A stretch of DNA of 26,836 bases from positions 1 through 26,836 of the forward strand of contig DHAP01000019.1 of the NCBI GenBank assembly GCA_002397465.1, read 5' to 3'. Positions 1 to 7,152 of this stretch are shown here, piece after piece (positions within the stretch are counted from its first letter, which is position 1; each line of letters starts with the position of its first letter). The DNA is from Caryophanales bacterium UBA4951. Lineage in GTDB: Bacteria > Bacillota_I > Bacilli_A > RFN20 > CAG-826. The notes beneath the pieces are model-generated. The model was not told the DNA's origin. It did not search any database and worked only from the letters and a program-made list of their open reading frames with translations. The translations under genes were made by a program, and so were the position numbers.

Positions 1-409
1 TTCTTTTTTCAAAAGGGAAAAACGAGTCTTGAAAAGGGCGACCCCATCCGTATTCTATAGAATAGCAGCAATCTTCATCGTTGATTTTTGGAGGTTCGCC
101 AGTCGGCGAAAAATTAAATATTTCGTAATTTTGGCCAACTAAAGCGAACCCGTTGTCGCTATCAAAATCGAGTAGAACTCCATTTTCGTTCTTTTCAAGA
201 ATATGCACTGGAGACGTCTTCTCGATACTTGAGGCATTAAAAGAAGAAAAACTTGGACAAACCTTGCACATGTTGGCTTGAAAAAGTGAAAAATTATCGT
301 AAATAAAGGCGGCCGTTTCGCTAGCATTAACAATCGCTTCATTTATAGGCAGCCCCATTCCCACACACGCATATGAACAAGCCAATGACAAAAATAAAGA
401 AGTAAACAT
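1..409 (-). CDS. Secreted protein, N-terminal part only (runs off window edge)
   Basis: The frame starting at the ATG at 407-409 stays open to the window edge, giving 136 residues with no stop. The start has a good ribosome binding site (GAGGG, about 5 nt upstream). The first ~20 residues (MFTSLFLSLACSYACVGMG) look like a short signal peptide. Further on, a stretch around residues 78-104 (GVLLDFDSDNGFALVG, then YEIFNFSPTGE) resembles the propeptide-like segment seen before the catalytic domain of secreted streptopain (C10)-like cysteine peptidases, but the catalytic part would lie outside the window, so the enzyme class is a guess. Six cysteines are present, including a CC pair near residue 114. 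It begins 35 bp after the membrane protein gene and is probably the third gene of the sigma-factor operon, possibly the output of that regulatory pair. Confidence 0.7.
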   Translation of the reverse strand, partial: MFTSLFLSLACSYACVGMGLPINEAIVNASETAAFIYDNFSLFQANMCKVCPSFSSFNASSIEKTSPVHILEKNENGVLLDFDSDNGFALVGQNYEIFNFSPTGEPPKINDEDCCYSIEYGWGRPFQDSFFPFEKR

Positions 410-444
410 TGCCGTCCCTCAAATAGAGAAACCAGCAAGGATAG

Positions 445-1044
445 TTATTCCGTCAAATTATTGTATGAGGAGATGAAGTTGTAATATGGCGTAGCATCGA
501 TTTCTATCGTTCCGAATGTGATTTTGGTTTCGTTTATGTCTTCGATTTCACAGATGAAAGAAGTCTCGGGGTTTGAGGTTCCAAAACAGGCATTTGGGCT
601 TGAAAAATACAAAATCTGATTTCCGGAGACGGAAGAGATTCTGATGCTAAAAGCGTTTTCCAAAAACAAATGAACAAGGAAATACTCATCGTATCTGCTG
701 TTGAAACCATAATAGATGGTTCCATATAAAACATCATCGTCTACAAACGAATAAATAGGCGAGGCGTAATAATATTTTGCGTAATCATGCAAATATTGGA
801 TCGGGTCGTCATTTCCTCCCGCTCCGGCAATTTGGCTGCCTTTGTTGTTTATCACCGCTACCGTGGTTGGAATGGCAATGCAAAGAGCCACGCAAGCAGA
901 GGCTATCGGCGTGAGTATCGAAAAAATGAAACGCCTTTTTCTTTTCTTTCCGAGTTCGACTCCGCCGCCTTTTTCGATGGCGCCTTTTGTATCCTCTTCA
1001 ATAATCGAGTTTTTGATGTTCTTTTCTAGTTCTTTCTCTTCCAT
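445..1044 (-). CDS. Single-pass membrane protein, probable anti-sigma/sigma-regulating protein
   Basis: This 199-residue protein has a charged, Lys/Glu-rich N-terminal segment (1-~38) ending in a KKRKRR cluster, one hydrophobic membrane segment at ~40-65 (FSILTPIASACVALCIAIP), and an external domain of ~130 residues rich in Tyr, Phe and Ser. The positive cluster before the membrane segment predicts the N-terminus in the cytoplasm. The gene starts 18 bp after the sigma-factor stop, and this pairing with an upstream ECF-type sigma gene is the classic arrangement of a membrane anti-sigma factor. I see no zinc-binding HxxxCxxC anti-sigma motif and recognise no named family in the external domain, so the anti-sigma role comes from context and topology. 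The external domain could instead be a sensor or a surface-exposed partner of the downstream secreted protein. Confidence 0.75.
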   Translation of the reverse strand: MEEKELEKNIKNSIIEEDTKGAIEKGGGVELGKKRKRRFIFSILTPIASACVALCIAIPTTVAVINNKGSQIAGAGGNDDPIQYLHDYAKYYYASPIYSFVDDDVLYGTIYYGFNSRYDEYFLVHLFLENAFSIRISSVSGNQILYFSSPNACFGTSNPETSFICEIEDINETKITFGTIEIDATPYYNFISSYNNLTE

Positions 1045-1062
1045 ATTGATAATACCTTTCTC

Positions 1063-1635
1063 TCACATGACGTCTTTCGCTACAACGCTGTCATTCAAAT
1101 ATGACATAAACGCATTGTCTTTTCTTAGTTTCCCGATTGCTCTCGTGTAACTGCTTGATGCGGAGTTTTCGCTAATCATCGTGCATTCGGCAATCTCTTT
1201 GAAATTCAGTTCCCCGAAAATATGAAGAATTACGATGTTCGCCTCACTCTTCGATAGGCTTTTTCGAATCATGGAACAAGCGTCCTCAATCGAAAGGGCT
1301 GAATACTTGTCCTCAGATGGAACGATGTTCTCGTCATCGACCAATATTTCTCTTTTCATTTTCTTATAAGATGAAAAGCAGGAGTTACGGATGGATGCCG
1401 ACAAAAACGAATGCAAGGAATGCTCGGAATCAGTCTTGAATGATTCGGGGTTTGCCCAAATCGAGGCAAAAAGGGCTTGGACTGTTTCTTTCGCCTCGCC
1501 CTCATCGTTGAGATAATAATCTGATGTTGAGAAAAGAATCTTAAAGTATCGATGGTATAAAACCTCAAAGGCGGCTTCGCTGCCATGAGAAATCTTTTTT
1601 AGAAGCGCGTAATCGGAAAGATTCTCCAATTTCAT
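1063..1635 (-). CDS. ECF-like RNA polymerase sigma factor
   Basis: This 190-residue protein has the two-domain layout of extracytoplasmic-function sigma factors. Region 2 covers about residues 8-85 (EAAFEVLYHRYFKILF, then EAKETVQALFASIWANP), and region 4 covers about 115-180, with a helix-turn-helix (FKEIAECTMISENSASSSYTRAI). The usual 'QEtF..vw' signature of region 2 appears here as 'ETVQALFASIW'. It should direct RNA polymerase to a small regulon, probably including its own promoter. The start has a strong ribosome binding site (GAGGTGAGC just upstream of ATG). It is the first gene of a three-gene operon with a membrane protein and a secreted protein. The 170 bp upstream, up to the end of the neighbouring operon, hold no promoter I can assign with confidence, which would fit autoregulation by a non-housekeeping sigma. 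Length is normal for the family. Confidence 0.85.
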   Translation of the reverse strand: MKLENLSDYALLKKISHGSEAAFEVLYHRYFKILFSTSDYYLNDEGEAKETVQALFASIWANPESFKTDSEHSLHSFLSASIRNSCFSSYKKMKREILVDDENIVPSEDKYSALSIEDACSMIRKSLSKSEANIVILHIFGELNFKEIAECTMISENSASSSYTRAIGKLRKDNAFMSYLNDSVVAKDVM

Positions 1636-1805
1636 TTGCTCACCTCAGCAATAACGAATTTCATTAGCCGTGGCTTTGACTAACTATTCCGCCACTAGGC
1701 AAATATCACAATCGAAACGGACAATAAACTCGGATAAGACAATATCATAAGGCAATCGGAAGATAGGCTAGTTCCATATAGGCCAACAGCGGCAGCTTGT
1801 CAGAC

Positions 1806-2861
1806 TTACGCCGGATTATTTTCTTTTTTGCCTACTATTGGGTGGGCGGACGAATAGACGCTTTCGAGATAGAAATAAATCGGGCTGATATGGATGAGGG
1901 CCCATTCGGACCTCCCATCGTTCTGGAAGAACAAATACGCGGTCTTATCATCTTTTTTTGAATCCTCAAGCAAGGTCTTTGGACTCACTGGGGCGTGGAG
2001 CAACGCGGCTTTCCTCTCGCTCAAGATGAACTTCTCGCTGACGAGGAGATAGGCGTAAGCCATGTCGATCCAATACGCGGCCTCGCTGAAGCTTATCGCC
2101 TCGGCGGAGACGGCCACCAATTCATCGGCCATCAAGAGGTGGGCTTTATCGAAAGAAGTGATGTCGTCGCATTCGTCCAAGACCTTTAGCAAATTCCTTC
2201 GTAAATAGACGAAACAGGCGTTATAGGTGGCCCCATCAAGGTGGTTCGGCTCGGCAAAAACGTCTTTCTCCGCCATCTTGATGGCTTCGTCCTGTTCATT
2301 GACGTCCACCAAAAGGATGGCTTTGTCTTCATGAAGAAGGTGGAAGAGGAATCTTGGGACTGGCCTGATGAGGTCGAGGTAATTGGCGTTGGGCTTATAG
2401 GAGAGCTTCTCGGAGTTCAAAGAATGGATAAGGTCGAAATACGAGGACATCAATCCCACGCATTTGTTGTTCCACTCCAGCTTCTTCATGAGGTCCCTAT
2501 CTTCTTTGACCTCAGGTGAGGCTTTCTTCAAATCCATGAGGTTGTAGCTTCCGTAGATCATCTGCCCTTTGAAGGAAAGGGTGAAAGAGGAGCCTGGGAA
2601 ATCAGGGATGGCGATCATATCAGGGCAGTCATGTAGAAGGACAGCCCCTTCATGGGCGAATATCTCGATGTTATGAATGTCATTTTGGTCCATCGCTTGG
2701 AAGCATTGGCCGTTTTTCCTTTTTTCGTCCATCGAAAACGGAGCGCTTTCGACGATGGAGAAAGTCCCGTCATCATATAAGGCGTAGGTGAGACAAGGAT
2801 CGTTTTTGCCTTTGGGTGGGTCGATCTGGAAGGCGAATATCTCGTTGACGAACTCTTTCAT
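1806..2861 (-). CDS. Conserved-looking protein of unknown function, downstream of parB
   Basis: This 351-residue protein belongs to no family I recognise. It begins 3 bp after the parB stop and is the last gene of the long suf-mnmG-parAB run, so it is very likely co-transcribed. It has no signal peptide or membrane segment and is acidic overall, suggesting a cytoplasmic protein. The first ~110 residues read as alternating beta-type strands (TYALYDDGTFSIVES; GSSFTLSFKGQMIYGSYNL). The middle (~120-300) is strongly helical, with an Ala-rich TPR-like or helical-bundle stretch (DKAHLLMADELVAVSAEA; SEAAYWIDMAYAYLLVSEK). The C-terminus returns to strand-like sequence. Position after parA-parB would fit a role linked to chromosome segregation or cell division, but that is inference from context only. 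Confidence 0.8.
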   Translation of the reverse strand: MKEFVNEIFAFQIDPPKGKNDPCLTYALYDDGTFSIVESAPFSMDEKRKNGQCFQAMDQNDIHNIEIFAHEGAVLLHDCPDMIAIPDFPGSSFTLSFKGQMIYGSYNLMDLKKASPEVKEDRDLMKKLEWNNKCVGLMSSYFDLIHSLNSEKLSYKPNANYLDLIRPVPRFLFHLLHEDKAILLVDVNEQDEAIKMAEKDVFAEPNHLDGATYNACFVYLRRNLLKVLDECDDITSFDKAHLLMADELVAVSAEAISFSEAAYWIDMAYAYLLVSEKFILSERKAALLHAPVSPKTLLEDSKKDDKTAYLFFQNDGRSEWALIHISPIYFYLESVYSSAHPIVGKKENNPA

Positions 2862-2864
2862 TGT

Positions 2865-3701
2865 TTATTTCTCCAATCCTTTGAGGAACTTCTCTTTCTC
2901 TTCGGCGCTTTTGAAGCTGAAGCTCACCGACAGCTTTTTGATGAGGACGCTGTCGAAACCGTATTTTTTCTTGAGGGTCTCCGATTCATCAGGGAAGGCA
3001 CTCGGGGTCAAGGAATATTGTTTGGCCAGCTCCTCGGCTTCCCTCACCGAGAGTTTCTCCTCGTGGATGAGTCTCACGACGCTTTCGATCTCCTCGTCGC
3101 TGAGGGAGACGATGGCTTTGGCATGCCCATAGGAGAGCTTGCCAAGTGATATCTCTTTGACGATGTGGTCAGGTAGGCGCAATATGCGCATGGTGTTGGT
3201 GACCTGGGAACGCGATTGGTGGGAAATCTCCGCCAAAGTCAACTGTGAATAATGGAATCTCTCATTTAAGGCGCTGTAGATGAAGGCCATCTCCACCACG
3301 TTCGCGGATCTCTGGTCCCTCGTGTCGGCTAATAGCATCAATAATGTTTCTTCGTCCCCGGCGTCCTTGATGACGACCGGAACCTCATAGAGGCCGGCTT
3401 TCTTGCTGGCTAAATATCTTTTTCTACCGAGTATCAATTCATAATGGGAGCCGCTCGGCCTCACGATAAGGGGGTTGTAGATGCCCCTTTCGGAAATGGA
3501 CTTGGCCACCATCTCGATGTCGCTATTGGGGATCTCGACCCTTTTGATGAAGGAATTGTCATCGATCAAAGAAAGGGGCATCCTTTTGCTTTCGGCGTGC
3601 TGATACTCCTTCTCCATCTCGGCGATGACGTCGTTTTTGGAGAACTTCTTGACCAGTTCGCTGAGCGAGGGGTTCAGCTTGCCTTTCTTACTTTTGCTCA
3701 T
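2865..3701 (-). CDS. parB: ParB/Spo0J-family chromosome partitioning protein, divergent CTP-binding motif
   Basis: The translation from MSKSKKGKLNPSLSEL is 278 residues, the usual size. A longer in-frame start exists at 3737, but 3701 is preferred because it overlaps the parA stop by 14 nt in the usual coupled way. Order of parts: a basic N-terminus; the ParB N-terminal (sulfiredoxin-like) domain at ~45-125; a helix-turn-helix around 138-200 (TLAEISHQSRSQVTNTMRILRLPD; GKLSYGHAKAIVSL); and a C-terminal dimerisation segment ending KFLKGLEK. The family's GERRxR box, which contacts CTP in studied ParBs and controls spreading, reads GRKRYLA here. The preceding NPxQPR motif is also missing (DDNSFIKRVEIPNSD). 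The fold and position beside parA make the assignment safe, but clamp and CTPase behaviour may differ. A Noc-like relative is the main alternative. Confidence 0.9.
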   Translation of the reverse strand: MSKSKKGKLNPSLSELVKKFSKNDVIAEMEKEYQHAESKRMPLSLIDDNSFIKRVEIPNSDIEMVAKSISERGIYNPLIVRPSGSHYELILGRKRYLASKKAGLYEVPVVIKDAGDEETLLMLLADTRDQRSANVVEMAFIYSALNERFHYSQLTLAEISHQSRSQVTNTMRILRLPDHIVKEISLGKLSYGHAKAIVSLSDEEIESVVRLIHEEKLSVREAEELAKQYSLTPSAFPDESETLKKKYGFDSVLIKKLSVSFSFKSAEEKEKFLKGLEK

Positions 3702-4464
3702 TCTCCATGACCTCTCTTGCGACCGCGAAATAAGCAAGGCTCCCCTGGGCGCTCGGGCGCCAGCTGGTGACGGCTTGGCCCCTCATCGAGGCCTCGGGTA
3801 TTGAGACGTTTCTAGGGATGATCGTCGTGAATGTGCTCTCTTTGAACAAGTGCCTGACTTGCTGGGCGATCTCCGTCCCTAAAGAAGTGGTCTGGTCGTA
3901 CATGGTCAAAAGGAATCCCTCGATCTTGAGGTCGGGGTTGTAATCGTTCTGGACTTTGTTGACGGTCCCCAGGATGCTCGCCAAAGCTTCCATTGCAAAA
4001 TACTCGCACTGGACTGGGATGATGACCGATGTCGAAGCGGCCAAGGCATTAATGCTCAATAGGCCCAAGGAAGGCGGGCAGTCGATTATGATGTAATCAT
4101 AATGATGGCTCAGTTTTTTGAGGGCGTTTTTGAGCATCAAGAAAGGCTCATTCACCACATGCGACTGAAGATAGGAATCCAAAGCCGCAAGACGAAGGTT
4201 GGACGGGATGAGGCTGAGATTGGCCTCAGGGGTGATTTTGATTATCGAATTGATGTCGACGTTCTGGTCGGTGACGGCCTCATAGACGGTCTCGCTTAAT
4301 GAGGTGATGTCGATGCCTAATCCCCTGCCGGCGTTGCCTTGGGGATCGAAGTCGACCAAAAGAACGGATTTCCCAAAATGGGCGAGGGCGCTTGAAAGGT
4401 TGATGGCGGTCGTGGTCTTGCCGACCCCGCCTTTCTGATTGGCGATGGAGATGATTTTGCTCAT
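3688..4464 (-). CDS. parA: ParA/Soj-family chromosome partitioning ATPase
   Basis: The 258-residue protein from MSKIISIANQ carries the deviant Walker A motif KGGVGKTT at residues 11-18, the DFDPQGNAGRGLG segment of Walker A', and the IIIDCPPSLGLLS Walker B region. These make it a Soj-type ATPase that binds DNA non-specifically when bound to ATP and moves or is regulated by ParB. A 15-residue longer start at 4509 exists, but the conserved domain begins at once after Met 4464, so that start is preferred even though no clear Shine-Dalgarno precedes it. It overlaps parB by 14 nt. A 122-bp gap separates it from rsmG, the largest gap in the suf-parB run, so an internal promoter is possible there. 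Confidence 0.95.
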   Translation of the reverse strand: MSKIISIANQKGGVGKTTTAINLSSALAHFGKSVLLVDFDPQGNAGRGLGIDITSLSETVYEAVTDQNVDINSIIKITPEANLSLIPSNLRLAALDSYLQSHVVNEPFLMLKNALKKLSHHYDYIIIDCPPSLGLLSINALAASTSVIIPVQCEYFAMEALASILGTVNKVQNDYNPDLKIEGFLLTMYDQTTSLGTEIAQQVRHLFKESTFTTIIPRNVSIPEASMRGQAVTSWRPSAQGSLAYFAVAREVMENEQK

Positions 4465-4474
4465 GGTTACAATT

Positions 4475-4490
4475 CTATGCCCGTGAAACA
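4475..4490 (-). promoter_or_regulatory. Possible degenerate parS (ParB-binding) half-site
   Basis: On the minus strand this reads TGTTTCACGGGCATAG, 11 nt upstream of the parA start. The left half matches the 8-bp half of the near-universal parS palindrome TGTTTCACGTGAAACA exactly; the right half does not (11 of 16 positions agree overall). ParB normally needs both halves. It may be a decayed parS, a variant site suited to the divergent ParB encoded next door, or chance. Confidence 0.3.
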
Positions 4491-4586
4491 GAAGTTGGAA
4501 GTTCCACATGCTCCTAAAAGCTAAGGAATTCCCTAAGAATGGGACTTCTTTTCGTTAAGGCTGTCTTTTATTGGCGAGAAGTCGGA

Positions 4587-5282
4587 TTAAAGAGGCTTTT
4601 TCTCGATGTCGGCCCAGGCCCGGGGGTATTTCCTTTGGGTCGGACCGTTCTTCTTGAAGAGGATGTTGATTCTCTCACCCTCAAGATTCGGGAGAGAGTC
4701 CTCATTGACGCTCAATAGCTTCAACGAGAGGGTGGACATCGCGTTCTTGGACTCCCGCAACTCCTCTTTGCCTTTGAGGCCTTTCATGGCTAAGACAAGG
4801 CCGCCTATTTTGGCAAAGGGCGAAGATATCTCAAGAAGAATCGGCAAGGGGGCCACCGCCCTCGCGGAGACGAGATCGAAGGAGTCGCGGTATGGGAGTT
4901 CCTCGGCCCGCTTATTGATGATTTTGACGTTATTCAGCTCCAGCTCTTTGCATACTTCCTCTAAGAAGAGGCATCTTTTCTTTGTTGGTTCAACGAGATA
5001 AAACGTCGATGAGGGATAGCAAATGGCCCACACCAAACCAGGGAAGCCGGCTCCGCTTCCGATATCGGCGACCCGTTTGGAATGAAGGTCCACGTATTTA
5101 AGGGGCAAGAGGCAATCGTAGAAGTGTTTCTCAATGACTTCGCTCTCCTCGGTGATGGAGGTGAGATTCATCTTCTCGTTCCATTCCTTCAACAAGGAGG
5201 AATAAGAGGAAAACTTTTTTATCATCCCTTCATCGAGTTTGATAAACGATGAGCATAGACTTTGAAGTTCTTCGTAATTCAT
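4587..5282 (-). CDS. rsmG: 16S rRNA (guanine-N7) methyltransferase RsmG (GidB)
   Basis: This 231-residue protein uses S-adenosylmethionine to methylate a guanine in the 530 loop region of 16S rRNA. The SAM-binding glycine motif is clear at residues 73-82 (DIGSGAGFPG), and the family signatures EWNEKMNLTSI (~33-43) and ISARAVAPL-like (SARAVAPLPILLE) follow. Length is normal. The start codon overlaps the mnmG stop as ATGA, so translation is coupled, and the mnmG-rsmG-parA-parB order is the one seen near the replication origin in many bacteria. No DnaA-box cluster is visible in this window, so origin proximity is only suggested. Confidence 0.97.
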   Translation of the reverse strand: MNYEELQSLCSSFIKLDEGMIKKFSSYSSLLKEWNEKMNLTSITEESEVIEKHFYDCLLPLKYVDLHSKRVADIGSGAGFPGLVWAICYPSSTFYLVEPTKKRCLFLEEVCKELELNNVKIINKRAEELPYRDSFDLVSARAVAPLPILLEISSPFAKIGGLVLAMKGLKGKEELRESKNAMSTLSLKLLSVNEDSLPNLEGERINILFKKNGPTQRKYPRAWADIEKKPL

Positions 5283-7150
5283 AAGAGGTTTTTCTTTCTT
5301 AGGGAGAGGATCAAGATCGAGACGTCCGCGGGGTTGACCCCGGGGATCCTTGAAGCCTGTCCGATCGAACGTGGCATGACCGCGTTGAGTTTCTGCCTGG
5401 CCTCAAGAGCCAAGCCATCCACCTTTGAATAGTCTACCTTCTCTGGAAGGGCGATGTCTTCTAGTTTTGCCATGTTCTTGGCATCGGCCAGCTCTTTTTT
5501 GATGTAGCCCTCATATTTGACTTTGGTCTCGAGGGCCAAACTAGAAGCCTCGTCGAAAGAGTAGGGATCGAGTTCCGGCATCAGCTTTTGGATCGATGGG
5601 TAATCAAGCCCCGGCCTCTTCAATAACTCATAGCCTTTATGTCCGACGTTCGTGTCGGTGTAGCCCTTGGAAAGAAGGTATTCGGAGCATTCCTTCTTTT
5701 TTGAGACGTTGTTGTCCTTAAGGATCTCGATGGCCTCATCGATGCGTTTGTATTTGTTCAAGAAATCCGCGTAACGTTCATCGGAGATAAGACCGATGTC
5801 ATGGCCATGCGAAGTCAGCCTCAGGTCGGCGTTATCGTGTCTCAACAAGAGACGATACTCCGCTCTCGAGGACATAAGACGATATGGCTCATCGGTCCCT
5901 TTGGAGACCAAATCGTCGATCATGACGCCGATATAGCTCTCGTCCCTTCTTAAGATGAAAGGCTTTTCGCCTTTGATCCATAAACTTGCGTTGATGCCAG
6001 CCATCAAGCCTAAACCGGCGGCTTCCTCGTATCCGGAAGTCCCGCAGATCTGTCCGGCCCCATAAAGGCCTTCATAGGCTTTCACCCGAAGCGTCGAATC
6101 AAACTGAAGCGGCTTCACCGCGTCATATTCGATCTCATAGGAATATTTGAGTATCTCGGCTTTCTCCAAGCCTGGCAAAGAATGGACCATCTCGTCTTGG
6201 ATCTCGTGGGGCATCCCCGTCGAGAATCCTTGGAGGTAAATGGAATCACCAAACTCATATTCCGGCTCCAAAAAGAGCTGGTGGCGCGGCTTGTCGGCAA
6301 AACGGACGACCTTGCTTTCGATGGCGGGGCAGTAACGGGGCCCAATGCCCTTGATCACGCCATTGTAGATGGCGGACTTGGAGATGTTGCCCCTGATTAT
6401 CTTCAAGGTCAAAGGAGAGGTATAGATGAGGTAACACGGCAGTTGTTTTTCTAACGGGGTGAACTTTTTGGTGAGAAAAGAGAAAGCCAATTCCCCTCCT
6501 TGTCCCGGCTGGATCTCGGCTTTGGAGAAATCGATGCTTTCTTTCTTTATTCTCGGCGGGGTTCCCGTCTTGAGGCGGAAGACCTCCAGCCCCATCTTCT
6601 GAAGGCATGAGGAAAGCCCGATGCTGGAAGATTCTTCGTCAGGTCCCCCTGGATGGACGTCCTCGCCGGAGATGATGGTGCTATCCATGTAAGTCCCGGT
6701 CGTGATGATGACGGCTTTGGAGGTTATCTTTTCGCCATTAGCTAAAATGACGCCATAGACTTTCTTCTCATCGTATAAAAGGCCTTTGACCTCGCACTCT
6801 TTTAATTCCAGCCCTTTGGTGGATGACAAAACCGATTGGACATAGGCTGGATAGCCTTTTTTGTCCACTTGGGCCCTGAGGCATTGGACGCCCGGCCCTT
6901 TGCCGGTGTTGAGCATCTTGATCTGAAGGGGGCGATGGTCGGCGAATAAGCCCATCATGCCGCCCAAAGCATCGATCTCTCTTACCACGATCCCTTTGGC
7001 GGACCCGCCGATATGGGGGTTACAAGGAGTGTTGGCAATCATCTTGATGTTAAGGCTGCATAAAAGGACATGAAGGCCCAGATGGGCCCCCGCCATCGCG
7101 GCTTCTACGCCCGCGTGGCCTCCTCCGACGACTATGATGTCGTAGTCCAT
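5279..7150 (-). CDS. mnmG: tRNA uridine-5-carboxymethylaminomethyl modification enzyme MnmG (GidA)
   Basis: This 623-residue FAD-dependent protein works with MnmE to install the cmnm5 group on U34 of certain tRNAs. The FAD-binding dinucleotide motif GGGHAG lies at residues 9-14 (IIVVGGGHAGVEAA). Family signatures include CNPHIGGSAKG (~43-53), MLNTGKGPGVQCLRAQ (~79-94), LKTGTPPRI (~196-204) and SSRAEYRLLLRHDNAD (~425-440). The C-terminal helical domain is complete, ending near RIPGVNPADV. Length is normal. It starts 2 bp after sufB with a plausible AGGAT ribosome binding site and overlaps rsmG by 4 bp. Its usual partner mnmE, often adjacent in Bacillota, is not here; the suf operon takes that upstream position. 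Confidence 0.98.
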   Translation of the reverse strand: MDYDIIVVGGGHAGVEAAMAGAHLGLHVLLCSLNIKMIANTPCNPHIGGSAKGIVVREIDALGGMMGLFADHRPLQIKMLNTGKGPGVQCLRAQVDKKGYPAYVQSVLSSTKGLELKECEVKGLLYDEKKVYGVILANGEKITSKAVIITTGTYMDSTIISGEDVHPGGPDEESSSIGLSSCLQKMGLEVFRLKTGTPPRIKKESIDFSKAEIQPGQGGELAFSFLTKKFTPLEKQLPCYLIYTSPLTLKIIRGNISKSAIYNGVIKGIGPRYCPAIESKVVRFADKPRHQLFLEPEYEFGDSIYLQGFSTGMPHEIQDEMVHSLPGLEKAEILKYSYEIEYDAVKPLQFDSTLRVKAYEGLYGAGQICGTSGYEEAAGLGLMAGINASLWIKGEKPFILRRDESYIGVMIDDLVSKGTDEPYRLMSSRAEYRLLLRHDNADLRLTSHGHDIGLISDERYADFLNKYKRIDEAIEILKDNNVSKKKECSEYLLSKGYTDTNVGHKGYELLKRPGLDYPSIQKLMPELDPYSFDEASSLALETKVKYEGYIKKELADAKNMAKLEDIALPEKVDYSKVDGLALEARQKLNAVMPRSIGQASRIPGVNPADVSILILSLRKKNLL

Positions 7151-7152
7151 TG

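Noticed and set aside
139..342. 67-codon ATG frame, minus strand
   Set aside because: It lies in another frame of the better-supported partial secreted-protein gene (1-409), which has a ribosome binding site and a signal peptide; this one has an unlikely composition.
4465..4586. Replication origin (oriC) between rsmG and parA
   Set aside because: The gene order suggests origin proximity, but there is no cluster of TTATCCACA-like DnaA boxes, no AT-rich unwinding stretch, and no dnaA or dnaN in the window.
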